Assembly: GCF_934747485.1 (NCBI RefSeq)
Contig: NZ_CAKVGN010000003.1
Span: forward strand, 1 to 64,000
Direction of reading: 5' to 3'
Source of the DNA: an uncultured Brachyspira sp.
GTDB lineage: Bacteria; Spirochaetota; Brachyspiria; Brachyspirales; Brachyspiraceae
Length of the DNA: 64,000 nt
Shown here: piece by piece, positions 17,643-26,946 of the stretch
How the letters are laid out: each line of letters begins with the position of its first letter
Numbering within the stretch: position 1 is the first letter of the stretch
Program-made: the position numbers and the translations under genes
Notes under the pieces: model-generated
Told to the model about the DNA's origin: nothing
The model's database searches: none
What the model saw: the letters and a program-made list of their open reading frames with translations, nothing else

Positions 17643-17753
17643 TTAACGTTTACCTATTTCCTCTTTTGCACACATACTAATACTGTAAATATCAAGCAAA
17701 TCATTATATGCATTTATTCCAATATTATTCAATAACTCTAAACTTTCTTTTTT
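17643..17753 (-). pseudogene. Coding-like remnant between the two permease genes
   Basis: After an in-frame TAG, 36 sense codons run to a TAA (starting KKESLELLNNIGINAYNDLL). The composition is protein-like and there is no start codon near its 5' end, only an internal ATG seven codons from the end of its Ile/Ser-rich part. CUT1 permease genes normally touch each other, so this may be the tail of a decayed inserted gene. The parent family is not recognised. Confidence 0.35.
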
Positions 17754-17836
17754 CTACCTTCACTACTTTTTGAACATAATAACAACCACCGCAATTTTAT
17801 ATTATATTAAAAATACACTTTTGCAATCAAAAATTA

Positions 17837-18709
17837 TTATATATAATCAATTTTTCTTGACATAGCTCTTATATATAACATTCCTAAAATACCTGCAATA
17901 ATCATTATTAAATATGTTAAAGCACTTCCTCGTCCAAAATCTAAGAAAGAAAATGTAATCATATAATCCTCAAGAAGTATAGTTTTTCCTAAGTTACTAT
18001 ACCCCGAAATAGCCACCACTTCATCAAATACATTTATTGCTGATATAGATGTAAATGTTAGTATAATGCCCAAAGCAGGCATTAAAAGCGGTAAAGTAAC
18101 CCTAGTAAACATTTGAACTTTATTAGCTCCATCAATACTCGCAGCATCATAAACCACATCTGGTATAGCTCTCATGGCTGAAAGAAGAATGATAGAACAA
18201 AAAGGTATATTTCTCCATGCTATAACTATTCCTATTATAAGCATTAATGAATATCTATTTGATAAGTACTGTATAGGTTCATCTATAAAATTGAGATTAT
18301 ATAATATTTTATTAAAGAAACCATATCCTGGGTAGAATATCCATTTCCAAAGTATGCCATTAACTACTGGAGGCAATGCCCAAGGTATCACAGCTATAGC
18401 CATCAAAATATTTTTTAATCTGCTTTCAAAGTTTAATATACTTGCAAATAAAAGTCCAAATACTATGCATATAACAACAACTATAATCATAATCATTATA
18501 CTGTTTTGAAGCGAATACCAAAAATCAAAAGATTTCAAAGTTACTATATAATTATTAAATCCGATAAAAGCAGTATCTTTAGGGGCAGTCAGTTTCATCT
18601 TTCTAAGACTATAAAAGAATGTAACTATTATAGGATAAACAACAAAAACCACCATGATTATAAATGACGGTAAAATTAATAAATAAGGTAAAGTCTTACT
18701 TTTTTTCAT
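17837..18709 (-). CDS. ABC sugar transporter permease (MalF/UgpA type)
   Basis: A 290-residue inner-membrane permease with six TM helices. The EAA loop reads YDAASIDGANKVQMFTRVTLPLLMP (residues ~185-210), the canonical CUT1 motif. LPYLLILPSFIIMVVFVVYPI is the first TM helix. It lies 147 bp after the binding-protein gene on the same strand, across a weak hairpin that could reduce permease expression relative to the binding protein. The transported sugar cannot be deduced. It partners with the MalG-type permease downstream. Confidence 0.93.
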   Translation of the reverse strand: MKKSKTLPYLLILPSFIIMVVFVVYPIIVTFFYSLRKMKLTAPKDTAFIGFNNYIVTLKSFDFWYSLQNSIMIMIIVVVICIVFGLLFASILNFESRLKNILMAIAVIPWALPPVVNGILWKWIFYPGYGFFNKILYNLNFIDEPIQYLSNRYSLMLIIGIVIAWRNIPFCSIILLSAMRAIPDVVYDAASIDGANKVQMFTRVTLPLLMPALGIILTFTSISAINVFDEVVAISGYSNLGKTILLEDYMITFSFLDFGRGSALTYLIMIIAGILGMLYIRAMSRKIDYI

Positions 18710-18800
18710 AATCCAAAAATATTATATAATTCTTATATAAAGAATAAAAAATTTATTAAAAATAGTAAAATAAATAATTATATATTGTAAATATAATATA

Positions 18801-18830
18801 AGGCATCACTTAAAAAAGCAATGCCCTATT
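18801..18830 (-). terminator. Weak hairpin between binding-protein and permease genes
   Basis: AGGGCAT pairs with ATGCCT on the minus strand with a poor T tract, so partial attenuation is more likely than full termination. The better T run lies on the opposite strand. Confidence 0.35.
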
Positions 18831-18856
18831 TTTTATAACATTTAATTAAGAATTAA

Positions 18857-20101
18857 TTATCTTGCAACCAATTCTTTTATTTTTGTATCCATTGCATTAA
18901 ATGCTTCTTCTGGAGTTTTGGCACCTAATACCATTTCATTAACTGCATTGAATATTGCTGTAGTCATTTCTGAATAATAGCTAGGAACACCTTTTGGGAA
19001 TGGGCTTGATATTAAAGTAGATTCTTCAAGTAAAGCACCTGTATTTTTAAGTTTGCCTTCATTTATAAGCTCTTCCATAACAGCTGTTCTTGTAGGCATT
19101 GTATTTTGTACATAATTTAATTGTTTTTGTATTTCTGGAGAATTAAACCATTTTACAAATTTCATTGCTGCTTCTTTGTTTTTTGACAATTTTATCACAC
19201 CAACACCCTCTGGTAAAGCAAAAGTTTTTGGTGAAGGACCAGTTGCACCGGGAAGCAATATAGGTATAACATCGCCTACAACCTGAGATTCATTAGGGTC
19301 TTGTACTCTGCTTACAAATGAAGTAGGACCTACTATAAAGCTAGCCTCTCCAGAGTTAATTCTTCTATAAGCGTCCATACCTGTAGAAGTTTTGCAAGCT
19401 GGGTCTATTAAATTATCAACATTTATCATTTGATTAATGAATTGTAAAGCTCCTAATACTGCATCTTTATTTAAAGTACCATCTTCATTAAATACTACTC
19501 CGTATTTTGAATAAGCCATCCATATTAATGAAGTTGTACAAGATTCATCAGCATTTAAAGGCATAGAGAAAGGATATTGAGTTACACCAGCAGCTTTTAT
19601 AGCTTTCAAAGCAGCATAAACATCATCCCAAGATTTTGGAGCTTCAGTTATGCCAGCAGATTCAAAGTGCTTTTTATTATAATAAGCCAAACGGAAATCA
19701 TTAGCATAAGGAAGAGCTAAAACTTTACCTTCTATTATAAAAGGCTGTATAGAAGGCATAGCATCAATTTCTTCTTTGCTTAATTCTATAGGTTCAAGCC
19801 AATCAGCACTGTTAAACTCACCTACCCAAGACCAATCTACTTCTACAACATCAGCAGCAGCTGTTCCGCCTGCAGCAGCGATTGATATTTTATCTTTGAT
19901 ATTTTCCCAAGCTATAACATTCATATTAACTGTAATGCCTGTATCTTTTGTAAAAGCATCTAACATTTCATCAGAAGGTACAGCCCAATCTGGAACCATT
20001 ACTGTTATTGAATTATTTGAGGCACTGTTTTTTTCTCCGCATGAAACAGTAAAAAATGCTGTTAACAATGAAATCATTAACAATAAAACTATTTTTTTCA
20101 T
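18857..20101 (-). CDS. ABC sugar-binding lipoprotein
   Basis: A 414-residue extracellular solute-binding protein, family 1. The signal peptide ends in the lipobox FTVSC (Cys about residue 21), so the protein is lipid-anchored in the periplasm. The mature domain shows the CUT1 pattern: FTKDTGITVNMNVIAWENIK, DVVEVDWSWVGEF, LPYANDFRLAYYNKKHFE and SWDDVYAALKAIK in order. CAGGAG precedes the ATG. It is the first gene of the importer set and so captures substrate for the two permeases downstream. The ligand (mono- or oligosaccharide, or glycerol-phosphate type) is not evident. Confidence 0.92.
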   Translation of the reverse strand: MKKIVLLLMISLLTAFFTVSCGEKNSASNNSITVMVPDWAVPSDEMLDAFTKDTGITVNMNVIAWENIKDKISIAAAGGTAAADVVEVDWSWVGEFNSADWLEPIELSKEEIDAMPSIQPFIIEGKVLALPYANDFRLAYYNKKHFESAGITEAPKSWDDVYAALKAIKAAGVTQYPFSMPLNADESCTTSLIWMAYSKYGVVFNEDGTLNKDAVLGALQFINQMINVDNLIDPACKTSTGMDAYRRINSGEASFIVGPTSFVSRVQDPNESQVVGDVIPILLPGATGPSPKTFALPEGVGVIKLSKNKEAAMKFVKWFNSPEIQKQLNYVQNTMPTRTAVMEELINEGKLKNTGALLEESTLISSPFPKGVPSYYSEMTTAIFNAVNEMVLGAKTPEEAFNAMDTKIKELVAR

Positions 20102-20182
20102 TTTTGTTACTCCTGAATTTGTAATGAATATAATTAGTAAAAAATATGCATTATTATTTGTTAATATATTAAAAAAATTAAT

Positions 20183-20296
20183 TTAAGTTTTCATTTTTTT
20201 ATTACCTACGAGGGTGTCTTCCATATCTTTTTTAGATAAGATTATTTTATCGCGTAGTTTAGCGAACATGTTAGATTTTGTTAGATTATCAAACAT
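20183..20296 (-). CDS. 37-residue ORF resembling the Ffh N-terminus
   Basis: A short ORF in the gene-free stretch 20102-20449, reading MFDNLTKSNMFAKLRDKIIL then SKKDMEDTLVGNKKMKT. The signal-recognition particle GTPase Ffh starts in the same way: MFDxLT, then ...LRGxxxLxExDIxxALxExR. Here it stops after the first helix pair, before any GTPase motif. No Shine-Dalgarno is visible. It may be a remnant of a duplicated ffh start or a chance resemblance. The rest of this stretch shows nothing else of note. Confidence 0.4.
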   Translation of the reverse strand: MFDNLTKSNMFAKLRDKIILSKKDMEDTLVGNKKMKT

Positions 20297-20449
20297 TTAA
20301 AAACGCCAATAAATTATGTATAGTTATGCTAAAATAAAAACATAAAAAAGTCAATAACTTTAGTATAAATTCGTATTCATCACTATTACTTAAAATATTT
20401 TTACATTTTAAGAGTAAAAGTGCCAATAACTACTATAAACAAACTCAAA

Positions 20450-21115
20450 CTAATTGAATAATTTTTTTAAAAAATCTATAATACTGTCTAATATTTTTGA
20501 ATCTAAATAATCATTACAATCTTGAAATAAACCGCCTATACTATTTCTTTTATTACACTTTACAGATATAAATGCAAGTATTTTAGATTTTAGTATGTGA
20601 TACTCATTATTTCTTTGATTAATATAATTATTGGCACAATCAAAAAATTTATTAACACATTCATTATATAAATCTTTATCTTTTTCTAAAATAATATCTT
20701 CAACCAAACATTCTAAACAACCGGAAGTTTTATCATTAGTTTTTGTTGTTAGAAATAAGCCTTTATTATTATCATAGTATATATTTTGATTTGCATTATA
20801 TTCGAGTTTTATAATATCATTAAAAATATTAAATCTTTTTTGAACATTATTTTCAGCATCTATAACGATACCGAGTTTTTCTATTTCATTGTAATTAGGG
20901 CTTTTCATAAATGAAGTAATGTTACTTTTATTATCAACTTCATTAAGAGGTATAATATGAACAGTGTCATTATCTTTTATAAAGGTTTCAATATTTTGAC
21001 TCGATATACATTTTAATCCTAATTTTTTATTGATTAAAAGAGAGCATAAATCTCTTTCATCATTACCTTCAACAAGAAGAACCTTTTTAGCCATAGGTTT
21101 TATAGGAGCAGACAT
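20450..21115 (-). CDS. Toprim-like DUF3226-type protein (partner of ATPase)
   Basis: A 221-residue cytosolic protein. KKVLLVEGNDERDLCSLLI (residues ~9-27) has the Toprim glutamate in its strand-turn context, and LGIVIDAENNVQKRF (~80-95) carries the acidic D-x-E-type site. The order fits the Toprim fold of the DUF3226/DUF4435 group found beside AAA ATPases. Toprim domains in OLD, RNase M5 and PARIS AriB are metal-dependent nucleases, so a nuclease effector is plausible but unproven. Its start is 4 bp after the ATPase stop and its GGGAGG lies inside the ATPase gene, so translation is coupled. The C-terminal ~90 residues are helical, with Cys residues (SGCLECLVEDII). Confidence 0.7.
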   Translation of the reverse strand: MSAPIKPMAKKVLLVEGNDERDLCSLLINKKLGLKCISSQNIETFIKDNDTVHIIPLNEVDNKSNITSFMKSPNYNEIEKLGIVIDAENNVQKRFNIFNDIIKLEYNANQNIYYDNNKGLFLTTKTNDKTSGCLECLVEDIILEKDKDLYNECVNKFFDCANNYINQRNNEYHILKSKILAFISVKCNKRNSIGGLFQDCNDYLDSKILDSIIDFLKKLFN

Positions 21116-21119
21116 TGCT

Positions 21120-22178
21120 TTATCTTACCTCCCAATTATCCATAGCATTATTTAATTCTTCACTATTGTATATAACAGGGTGATATTTTTCTTCTTTGTC
21201 AGCTTCTATTCTTATACCTTGAATATCATCATTTGAATTATATTTATTTTTTACTTCGTTATAAACATCATTAAAAGCCTTTATGCATTCATAAGAGTGA
21301 GTAGTAGCAAAAATCTGAACATTGCTTCTATATGCTACATCAAATAAAGAAATCCATAAATTACGCAATGAACTGTAATGAAAACCATTATCAATTTCAT
21401 CAATAAGTAAAACCCCATTTGGAACACATAGTGCTTTTACTACATAATTAAATATTTTTAATATTCCATTTCCTAAAGAATTTAAAGGCAAATATCTGTT
21501 AAGTCCTATATCTGCTTCAAAAATTTGATTTAATGAAATTCTGATGTGTTCTATATTTGGTATTATTGGTTTTAAAGAATCTACAACTATTTTATCCATT
21601 TTTAAATTTTGAATTTTATTAAATGCTTCTGCTGTACTCATTTTAGTTGATATTTCAAATGTATTATATTCGTTTATAAAAGCAAAATTAAATAATACTG
21701 CATCAATAATAGATGATAATATTTTTTTATTATCAAATAAAAAATTATTATTAATAGGAATAAAACTATTATCTAATTTTCTATTGATATTTGTAAGCAT
21801 TGGAAGTTTTATTATTTTTCTATTATAATTTTCTATTTCGTAATAAATACCATCTAACGAATAATCTGCTAACGATTTTATAGGATATATATTTAATTCT
21901 TTCTTTGTAGTTTTTATATTTATTTGATTACTATAATCAAAATTATGAAATATTAATTCTAAATTATTGTTTAAAATTATGCCTCTTTGCCTAAATATAG
22001 CTAAAATAGCATCACTTCTAAACATATTGGAATATAAATACAAAGCCTCTAAAAGATTGCTTTTTCCTACACTGTTTTTACCAAATATTAAATTAAACCT
22101 TTTAAAACTATCTATTTTAAACTCTTTAAAACATTTAAAATTACTTATGCTTATATTTGGTATTTGAATATTATCCAT
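21120..22178 (-). CDS. AAA family ATPase (RecF/OLD-like, AAA_15/AAA_21)
   Basis: A 352-residue P-loop ATPase. It starts ISISNFKCFKEFKIDSF, the usual SMC/RecF-like N-terminus. Walker A is GKNSVGKS (residues 33-40), the signature-like loop is LPLNSLGNGILKIF (~235-248), Walker B is GVLLIDEIDNG and the switch His is in FATTHSYE. There is no coiled-coil insert of SMC size, so it is the short ATPase type typical of two-gene anti-phage systems such as PARIS and Septu. The ATG at 22178 is preferred over one 48 bases upstream because homologues start at this motif. It forms an operon with the Toprim-like gene. The role as a defence sensor is inference from family and context. Confidence 0.85.
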   Translation of the reverse strand: MDNIQIPNISISNFKCFKEFKIDSFKRFNLIFGKNSVGKSNLLEALYLYSNMFRSDAILAIFRQRGIILNNNLELIFHNFDYSNQINIKTTKKELNIYPIKSLADYSLDGIYYEIENYNRKIIKLPMLTNINRKLDNSFIPINNNFLFDNKKILSSIIDAVLFNFAFINEYNTFEISTKMSTAEAFNKIQNLKMDKIVVDSLKPIIPNIEHIRISLNQIFEADIGLNRYLPLNSLGNGILKIFNYVVKALCVPNGVLLIDEIDNGFHYSSLRNLWISLFDVAYRSNVQIFATTHSYECIKAFNDVYNEVKNKYNSNDDIQGIRIEADKEEKYHPVIYNSEELNNAMDNWEVR

Positions 22179-22348
22179 AAAAAACCTACATCTCTTTATA
22201 TAAATAAATAATATATCAATAAACATTTATTGTCAAAATATTTAAACATATATACAAACAATAAAATTCTTCAATAACTCTATTGTGTAAAACACTAATT
22301 AATTATAATATATATAAATCAAAAAATAAAACTTGGTTGAATAAATAT

Positions 22349-23740
22349 ATGAATGAATTTTTTAAATGCGACAAACCTAAAGAAGAATGCGGAGTATTTG
22401 GTATATACTCAAAAGAAATAAAAAAAGATATATTAAAAACTCTTAACTATGCACTATATGCTCTTCAACATAGAGGTCAGGAAAGTGCTGGTATAACAAT
22501 ATCAAATTATAAACATTTATTTACTTATAAATCTATGGGGCTTGTTTCAGATTTATTTTCGAGTAATATCCCTAAAGAAACGGAAGGAAATATTGCTATA
22601 GGTCATGTAAGATATTCCACTACAGGAGAAAGCAGGATAGAAAATGCTCAGCCTCTTGAAAACCTATTTAGATTAGGTCAAATAGCCATAGCACATAACG
22701 GCAACCTTACCAATGCTAATCAATTAAGAGAAAAGTTAGAACAGGAAGGTGCTACATTTAATGCTACTTCTGACAGTGAAGTTATAATTAAATTAATAGC
22801 AAGAAAAACTGTAAATAATTTTATAGACGGAATAAAAGAAACTATCAATATAATAGAAGGGGCTTTTGCTTTGGTTATAGTGGTAGACGGTAAATTGATT
22901 GGAATTAGAGACCCGCATGGAATACGTCCTTTATCATTAGGTACTAATTCTAATGGAGATTATTTTTTAGCTTCAGAATCTTGTGCTTTAGATGCTGTTG
23001 GTGCTAAATTTGTACGTGATATAGACGCTGGTGAAATGGTAATTATAGATGACAGCGGTGTGCAGTCTATTAAATACAATAATACTAAAGTAAAAAATTG
23101 TCCTTGTGCATTTGAGCATATATATTTTGCAAGACCTGAAAGTAATATAGACGGCATTAATGTATATAATGTAAGATTTCAAACAGGTGTTTTACTTGCC
23201 AAAAAAAATACAGTAGACGCTGATATTGTAATAGGTATACAAGACTCTGGAACCATTGCAGCATTAGGCTTTGCAAAAGAAAGCGGAATTCCTTACAGCA
23301 TTGGCTTAGTTAAAAATAGATATATTGGAAGAACGTTTATTATGCCGGAGCAGTCAAGCAGAGAAGAAACTGTTAAATTAAAATTCAATCCTCTAAAGCA
23401 TCTAATAGACGGTAAAAAAGTTATATTAATAGATGATTCACTTGTAAGGGGTACTACAAGTAAAATACTTATTGATATAGTGAGAAAAGCAGGTGCCAAA
23501 GAGGTTCATTTTAGGTCAGCTTCTCCTGTTATAAAAAGCCCTTGCTACTATGGTGTTGATATATCTTCAAAAAAAGAACTTATAGGGGCAAAACTTTCTG
23601 TAGAAGAGATTCGCAAAGAAATTAATGCAGATAGTTTAGAATATTTATCTATAGAAGATATGTTCAAAGCTTTAGGCGGCACAAACTATTGTATAGGCTG
23701 TTTTAACGGAGAGTATCCAACAGCAACACCTAAGCAATAA
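22349..23740 (+). CDS. purF: Amidophosphoribosyltransferase
   Basis: A 463-residue enzyme making phosphoribosylamine from PRPP and glutamine, the first committed step of purine synthesis. The propeptide is 13 residues, after which Cys14 (CGVFGIYS) becomes the N-terminal glutaminase nucleophile. The PRPP site is KVILIDDSLVRGTTSKIL. Cysteines matching the Bacillus-type 4Fe-4S ligands are present (CAFEHIYF, SPCYYG, NYCIGCFNG), so this is the iron-sulfur, self-processed class. The ATG at 22349 is preferred over the TTG at 22283 because it leaves a propeptide of normal length. It diverges from the ATPase gene and is followed by repeat DNA. Confidence 0.95.
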   Translation: MNEFFKCDKPKEECGVFGIYSKEIKKDILKTLNYALYALQHRGQESAGITISNYKHLFTYKSMGLVSDLFSSNIPKETEGNIAIGHVRYSTTGESRIENAQPLENLFRLGQIAIAHNGNLTNANQLREKLEQEGATFNATSDSEVIIKLIARKTVNNFIDGIKETINIIEGAFALVIVVDGKLIGIRDPHGIRPLSLGTNSNGDYFLASESCALDAVGAKFVRDIDAGEMVIIDDSGVQSIKYNNTKVKNCPCAFEHIYFARPESNIDGINVYNVRFQTGVLLAKKNTVDADIVIGIQDSGTIAALGFAKESGIPYSIGLVKNRYIGRTFIMPEQSSREETVKLKFNPLKHLIDGKKVILIDDSLVRGTTSKILIDIVRKAGAKEVHFRSASPVIKSPCYYGVDISSKKELIGAKLSVEEIRKEINADSLEYLSIEDMFKALGGTNYCIGCFNGEYPTATPKQ

Positions 23741-23811
23741 AAAATATATATAATAAAATAAATGTATTTGGTGTAAATTTTTATTTTATTCTGTATAAAC
23801 TATATTGTAAT

Positions 23812-23960
23812 ACCAACATTTTAAGCTAAACAATGTAGTTCTTTTGCTTTTTTATATACTAATACCACACCTAAAGGTACTTCTTTCAGTCGCAGGCACT
23901 TCCTTTTGTCAAATATCACCGTGACTAAAGCCTCACGTATAGTATAAACTTTAAAAATCT
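23812..23960 (-). repeat. Composite dispersed repeat, family 1 (reversed)
   Basis: Read on the minus strand: GCGACTGAAAGAAGTACCTT, then AAAGCAAAAGAACTACATTG, then TTAGCTTAAAATGTTGGTAT. These are the same modules in the same order as the copies near 4580, 29311 and 32140. It occupies the gene-free stretch 23741-24117, together with the lon promoter. A 60-codon minus-strand ORF across it is repeat-derived. Confidence 0.65.
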
Positions 23961-24060
23961 TTACTATAAATCGTTCATTATTTACAATAATATAATTATA
24001 CATGTTTAAAAAAATAATTATTATGTTATTTATTTTTTTATATTTAAAATATATTAAATT

Positions 24061-24088
24061 TTGACAAAATAATTAGTTTGTTTATAAT
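24061..24088 (+). promoter_or_regulatory. Sigma-70 promoter of lon
   Basis: TTGACA (24061-24066), a 16-nt spacer and TATAAT (24083-24088). The start site would fall near 24095, giving a leader of about 23 nt with GGAG before the ATG. No heat-shock CIRCE-type repeat is seen. Confidence 0.8.
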
Positions 24089-24117
24089 GTAAAAACATAT
24101 TTTTGGAGAATAATAAA

Positions 24118-26655
24118 ATGAATGAGAATAATGAAAATAAAAACAATGATATAGAAAAAAATGAAAATATAGAAAATGAAACTATTGAAACTAATAACGA
24201 TAACAACAATTCTGACAATGCAGTATCAATAGTTGAAGACAAACTTCCATCAAGATTAATAATAATACCTGTAATGGGAAAGCCGCTTTTTCCCGGACTT
24301 TATGCCCCATTTCCAATACCAGCTTCTCAGGCTAATGCTGTAAATAGAGCTATTGCAGAAAATGATGGTTTTTTAGGGCTTAATTTATATATACAAGATG
24401 AAGCTAAAGATATAAAGAAACCAACTATAGATGAAATATATAAAGTAGGTGTTGTTGTAAAAGTATTTAAAAAACTTAATCTTCCAGATGGCGGACTTAA
24501 TCTTCTCATTAATTCAATTAGAAGATATAAAGTAATAAGATATATTTCAACAGACCCTGTAATTAGAGCAGAGCCTTTATATATACCAGACATAATAACA
24601 ACCAATAATGATAAAGAAGCAAAAGAAATAAAAGCATATACAAGAGCTTTACTTTCTGAGGTAAAATCATTAAGTGAGAGCAATCCTCTTTTTACAGAAG
24701 AGATGCGTCTTACTATGGTGAATGTTGATGATCCGGGTAAATTGGCAGATTTTGTTACTTCTATGATAAATGTGGATAGAGCTAATCAGCAAGAAATATT
24801 AGAAACTTTTGATGTACAGGAAAGATTAGAAAAAGTTTTACTGCTTCTTCAAAAAGAGAGAGAAATAACAAAAATTCAGCAAAAAATTCAAGGAAGCATT
24901 AACTCTAAAATACAAAAACAGCAAAGAGATTATTTCTTAAAAGAGCAATTAAAAGAAATAAAAAAAGAATTAGGGTATGACACAGACCCTAAACAAAAAG
25001 ATATAGATAAATATAAAAAAGACTTAAAAGAATTAAAAGTTGTAGATGAAGTAAGAGAGAGAATGGAGCAGGAAATAGAAAAAATTTCTACAATAGATAC
25101 ACATTCTCCAGAGTACACAGTTTCAAAAAATTATCTCGATACATTGTTTGCACTTCCTTGGAACAAAGAAAATAAAGAGAGAGAAGACATAACAAGAAGC
25201 AAAAAAATATTAGACAGAGACCATTATGGTTTGGAAGATGTAAAAGAGAGAATATACGAGTTTTTGGCTGTAAGAAAACTAAACCCAGAGAAAAAATCTT
25301 CAATACTTTGTTTTGTAGGCCCTCCGGGAGTTGGTAAAACATCTATAGGAAAAAGCATTGCAGAAGCATTAGACAGACCATTCTTTAGGTTTTCATTAGG
25401 CGGTATGAGAGATGAGGCAGAAATTAAAGGGCACAGAAGAACATATATTGGTGCTATGCCTGGAAAAATAATTGAGGCTCTAAAAATTGTTAAATCTAAA
25501 AATCCTGTTTTAATGCTTGATGAAATAGATAAATTAGGTGCAAGTTTTCAGGGCGACCCTTCAAGTGCATTGCTTGAAGTGTTAGACCCAGAACAGAACT
25601 CTTCTTTTAGAGACCATTATCTTGATTTGCCTTTTGATTTATCTAATATTTTGTTTATTACAACAGCAAATACATTAGACACTATTCCAAGACCTTTGCT
25701 TGACAGAATGGAAGTAATTAGACTATCTGGCTATATCATGGAAGAGAAATTAAAAATTGCTACAAAATATATAATTCCAAGACAATTAAAAGCACATGGT
25801 TTAATTGCTAAAAATGTCAAGTTTACAAACAAGGCTATAGAGAATATAGTTAATGGCTATGCAAGAGAGGCGGGAGTACGTAACTTCGAGAGAATGATAG
25901 AAAAGATATGCAGAAAAATTGCTGCCGATATAGTATCAAACAATAAAGAAAACTATAACATAATGGTAGATTCTAAAGATTTAGAAAAGTATTTAAAAAA
26001 ACCAATCTTTACAGAAGACTTTACAGAAAAAGACTTAAAGCCTGGAAATGCAATAGGTTTAGCTTGGACTTCTATGGGTGGGGCTACTTTAACTATAGAG
26101 TCTATAAAAGTACAAGAGAAAAAGGATGCAGGCACTATAAACATAACAGGTCAGCTTGGAGAAGTGATGACAGAGAGTGTGCAGATTGCCTATAGCTATG
26201 TAAAAAGTGTTGCTAAGAATTACGGCGTTGATGAAAATTATTTTAATGACGCTATAATACACTTGCACATACCAGAAGGTGCTACTCCAAAAGACGGTCC
26301 TTCTGCCGGTATTACTTTAGCTACTGCTTTATTATCGCTTGCTATGAATAAAGTTATTAGAAATGATACTGCTATGACAGGTGAGCTTTCTCTTAATGGA
26401 AAAGTACTTCCTATTGGAGGGCTTAAAGAAAAAACTATAGCCGCTAAGAGATTGGGTTTTATTAAGCATATTATAATACCTTTTGAAAATAAAAGAGATT
26501 TAGATGAAATACCTGATAAAGTTAAAAGTTCTCTTGTTTTCCACCCTGTAAAAGAGGTAGAAGAGGTGTTTGACTTTATGTTTAAATTAAATAAATCTAA
26601 TAAAAAGACTAAAAATGATAAAGCATCAAGTAAATCTAAAAAAACAAAAAAATAA
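24118..26655 (+). CDS. lon: ATP-dependent protease Lon
   Basis: An 845-residue cytosolic protease degrading misfolded and regulatory proteins. Domains in order: an unusual Asn/Glu-rich N-terminal tail (~1-45), the LON substrate-binding domain (RLIIIPVMGKPLFPG onward), a coiled region, the AAA+ module with Walker A GPPGVGKTS and LMLDEIDKLG, then the protease domain. The catalytic Ser is in PKDGPSAGITLA and the Lys in GGLKEKTIAAKR. A Lys/Ser-rich tail ends the protein. The ATG at 24118 with GGAG upstream is preferred over the TTG at 24103. The tails make it slightly longer than typical Lon (~800). Confidence 0.96.
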   Translation: MNENNENKNNDIEKNENIENETIETNNDNNNSDNAVSIVEDKLPSRLIIIPVMGKPLFPGLYAPFPIPASQANAVNRAIAENDGFLGLNLYIQDEAKDIKKPTIDEIYKVGVVVKVFKKLNLPDGGLNLLINSIRRYKVIRYISTDPVIRAEPLYIPDIITTNNDKEAKEIKAYTRALLSEVKSLSESNPLFTEEMRLTMVNVDDPGKLADFVTSMINVDRANQQEILETFDVQERLEKVLLLLQKEREITKIQQKIQGSINSKIQKQQRDYFLKEQLKEIKKELGYDTDPKQKDIDKYKKDLKELKVVDEVRERMEQEIEKISTIDTHSPEYTVSKNYLDTLFALPWNKENKEREDITRSKKILDRDHYGLEDVKERIYEFLAVRKLNPEKKSSILCFVGPPGVGKTSIGKSIAEALDRPFFRFSLGGMRDEAEIKGHRRTYIGAMPGKIIEALKIVKSKNPVLMLDEIDKLGASFQGDPSSALLEVLDPEQNSSFRDHYLDLPFDLSNILFITTANTLDTIPRPLLDRMEVIRLSGYIMEEKLKIATKYIIPRQLKAHGLIAKNVKFTNKAIENIVNGYAREAGVRNFERMIEKICRKIAADIVSNNKENYNIMVDSKDLEKYLKKPIFTEDFTEKDLKPGNAIGLAWTSMGGATLTIESIKVQEKKDAGTINITGQLGEVMTESVQIAYSYVKSVAKNYGVDENYFNDAIIHLHIPEGATPKDGPSAGITLATALLSLAMNKVIRNDTAMTGELSLNGKVLPIGGLKEKTIAAKRLGFIKHIIIPFENKRDLDEIPDKVKSSLVFHPVKEVEEVFDFMFKLNKSNKKTKNDKASSKSKKTKK

Positions 26656-26676
26656 TTATTAAAATGTTTATGATAT

Positions 26677-26710
26677 AAAAGGCTTAAACTTAAAAGTTTG
26701 AGCCTTTTTT
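26677..26710 (+). terminator. lon terminator
   Basis: AAAGGCTTAAACTT pairs with AAGTTTGAGCCTTT, followed by a T run, 22 bp after the lon stop codon. Confidence 0.85.
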
Positions 26711-26863
26711 GTTATTATTAATTATAAACAATCATTGGCGTTTCAAAAATTAAAATACAAAAAATATACACATATTATTCATGTAAATAAAAAATTTAGT
26801 TAAATTAAAAAATAAAAATTGCTGAAACAAAAAATAAGCAAAAACTTTATTGATTTTTAGTGC

Positions 26864-26892
26864 TTGAAATTGTGTTAATTTTTTTATATAAT
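26864..26892 (+). promoter_or_regulatory. Sigma-70 promoter of purA
   Basis: TTGAAA (26864-26869), a 17-nt spacer and TATAAT (26887-26892), with a ~45-nt leader before the ribosome site AGGAGG. Confidence 0.7.
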
Positions 26893-26946
26893 GTTTTTTG
26901 TGTTTTTATAAAAAATTGCACGTATTTTTGTTAGGAGGAAATGTTT

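Noticed and set aside
23821..24003. A 60-codon minus-strand ORF between purF and lon
   Set aside because: Its sequence is made of family 1 repeat modules, lacks a ribosome site and matches no protein pattern.
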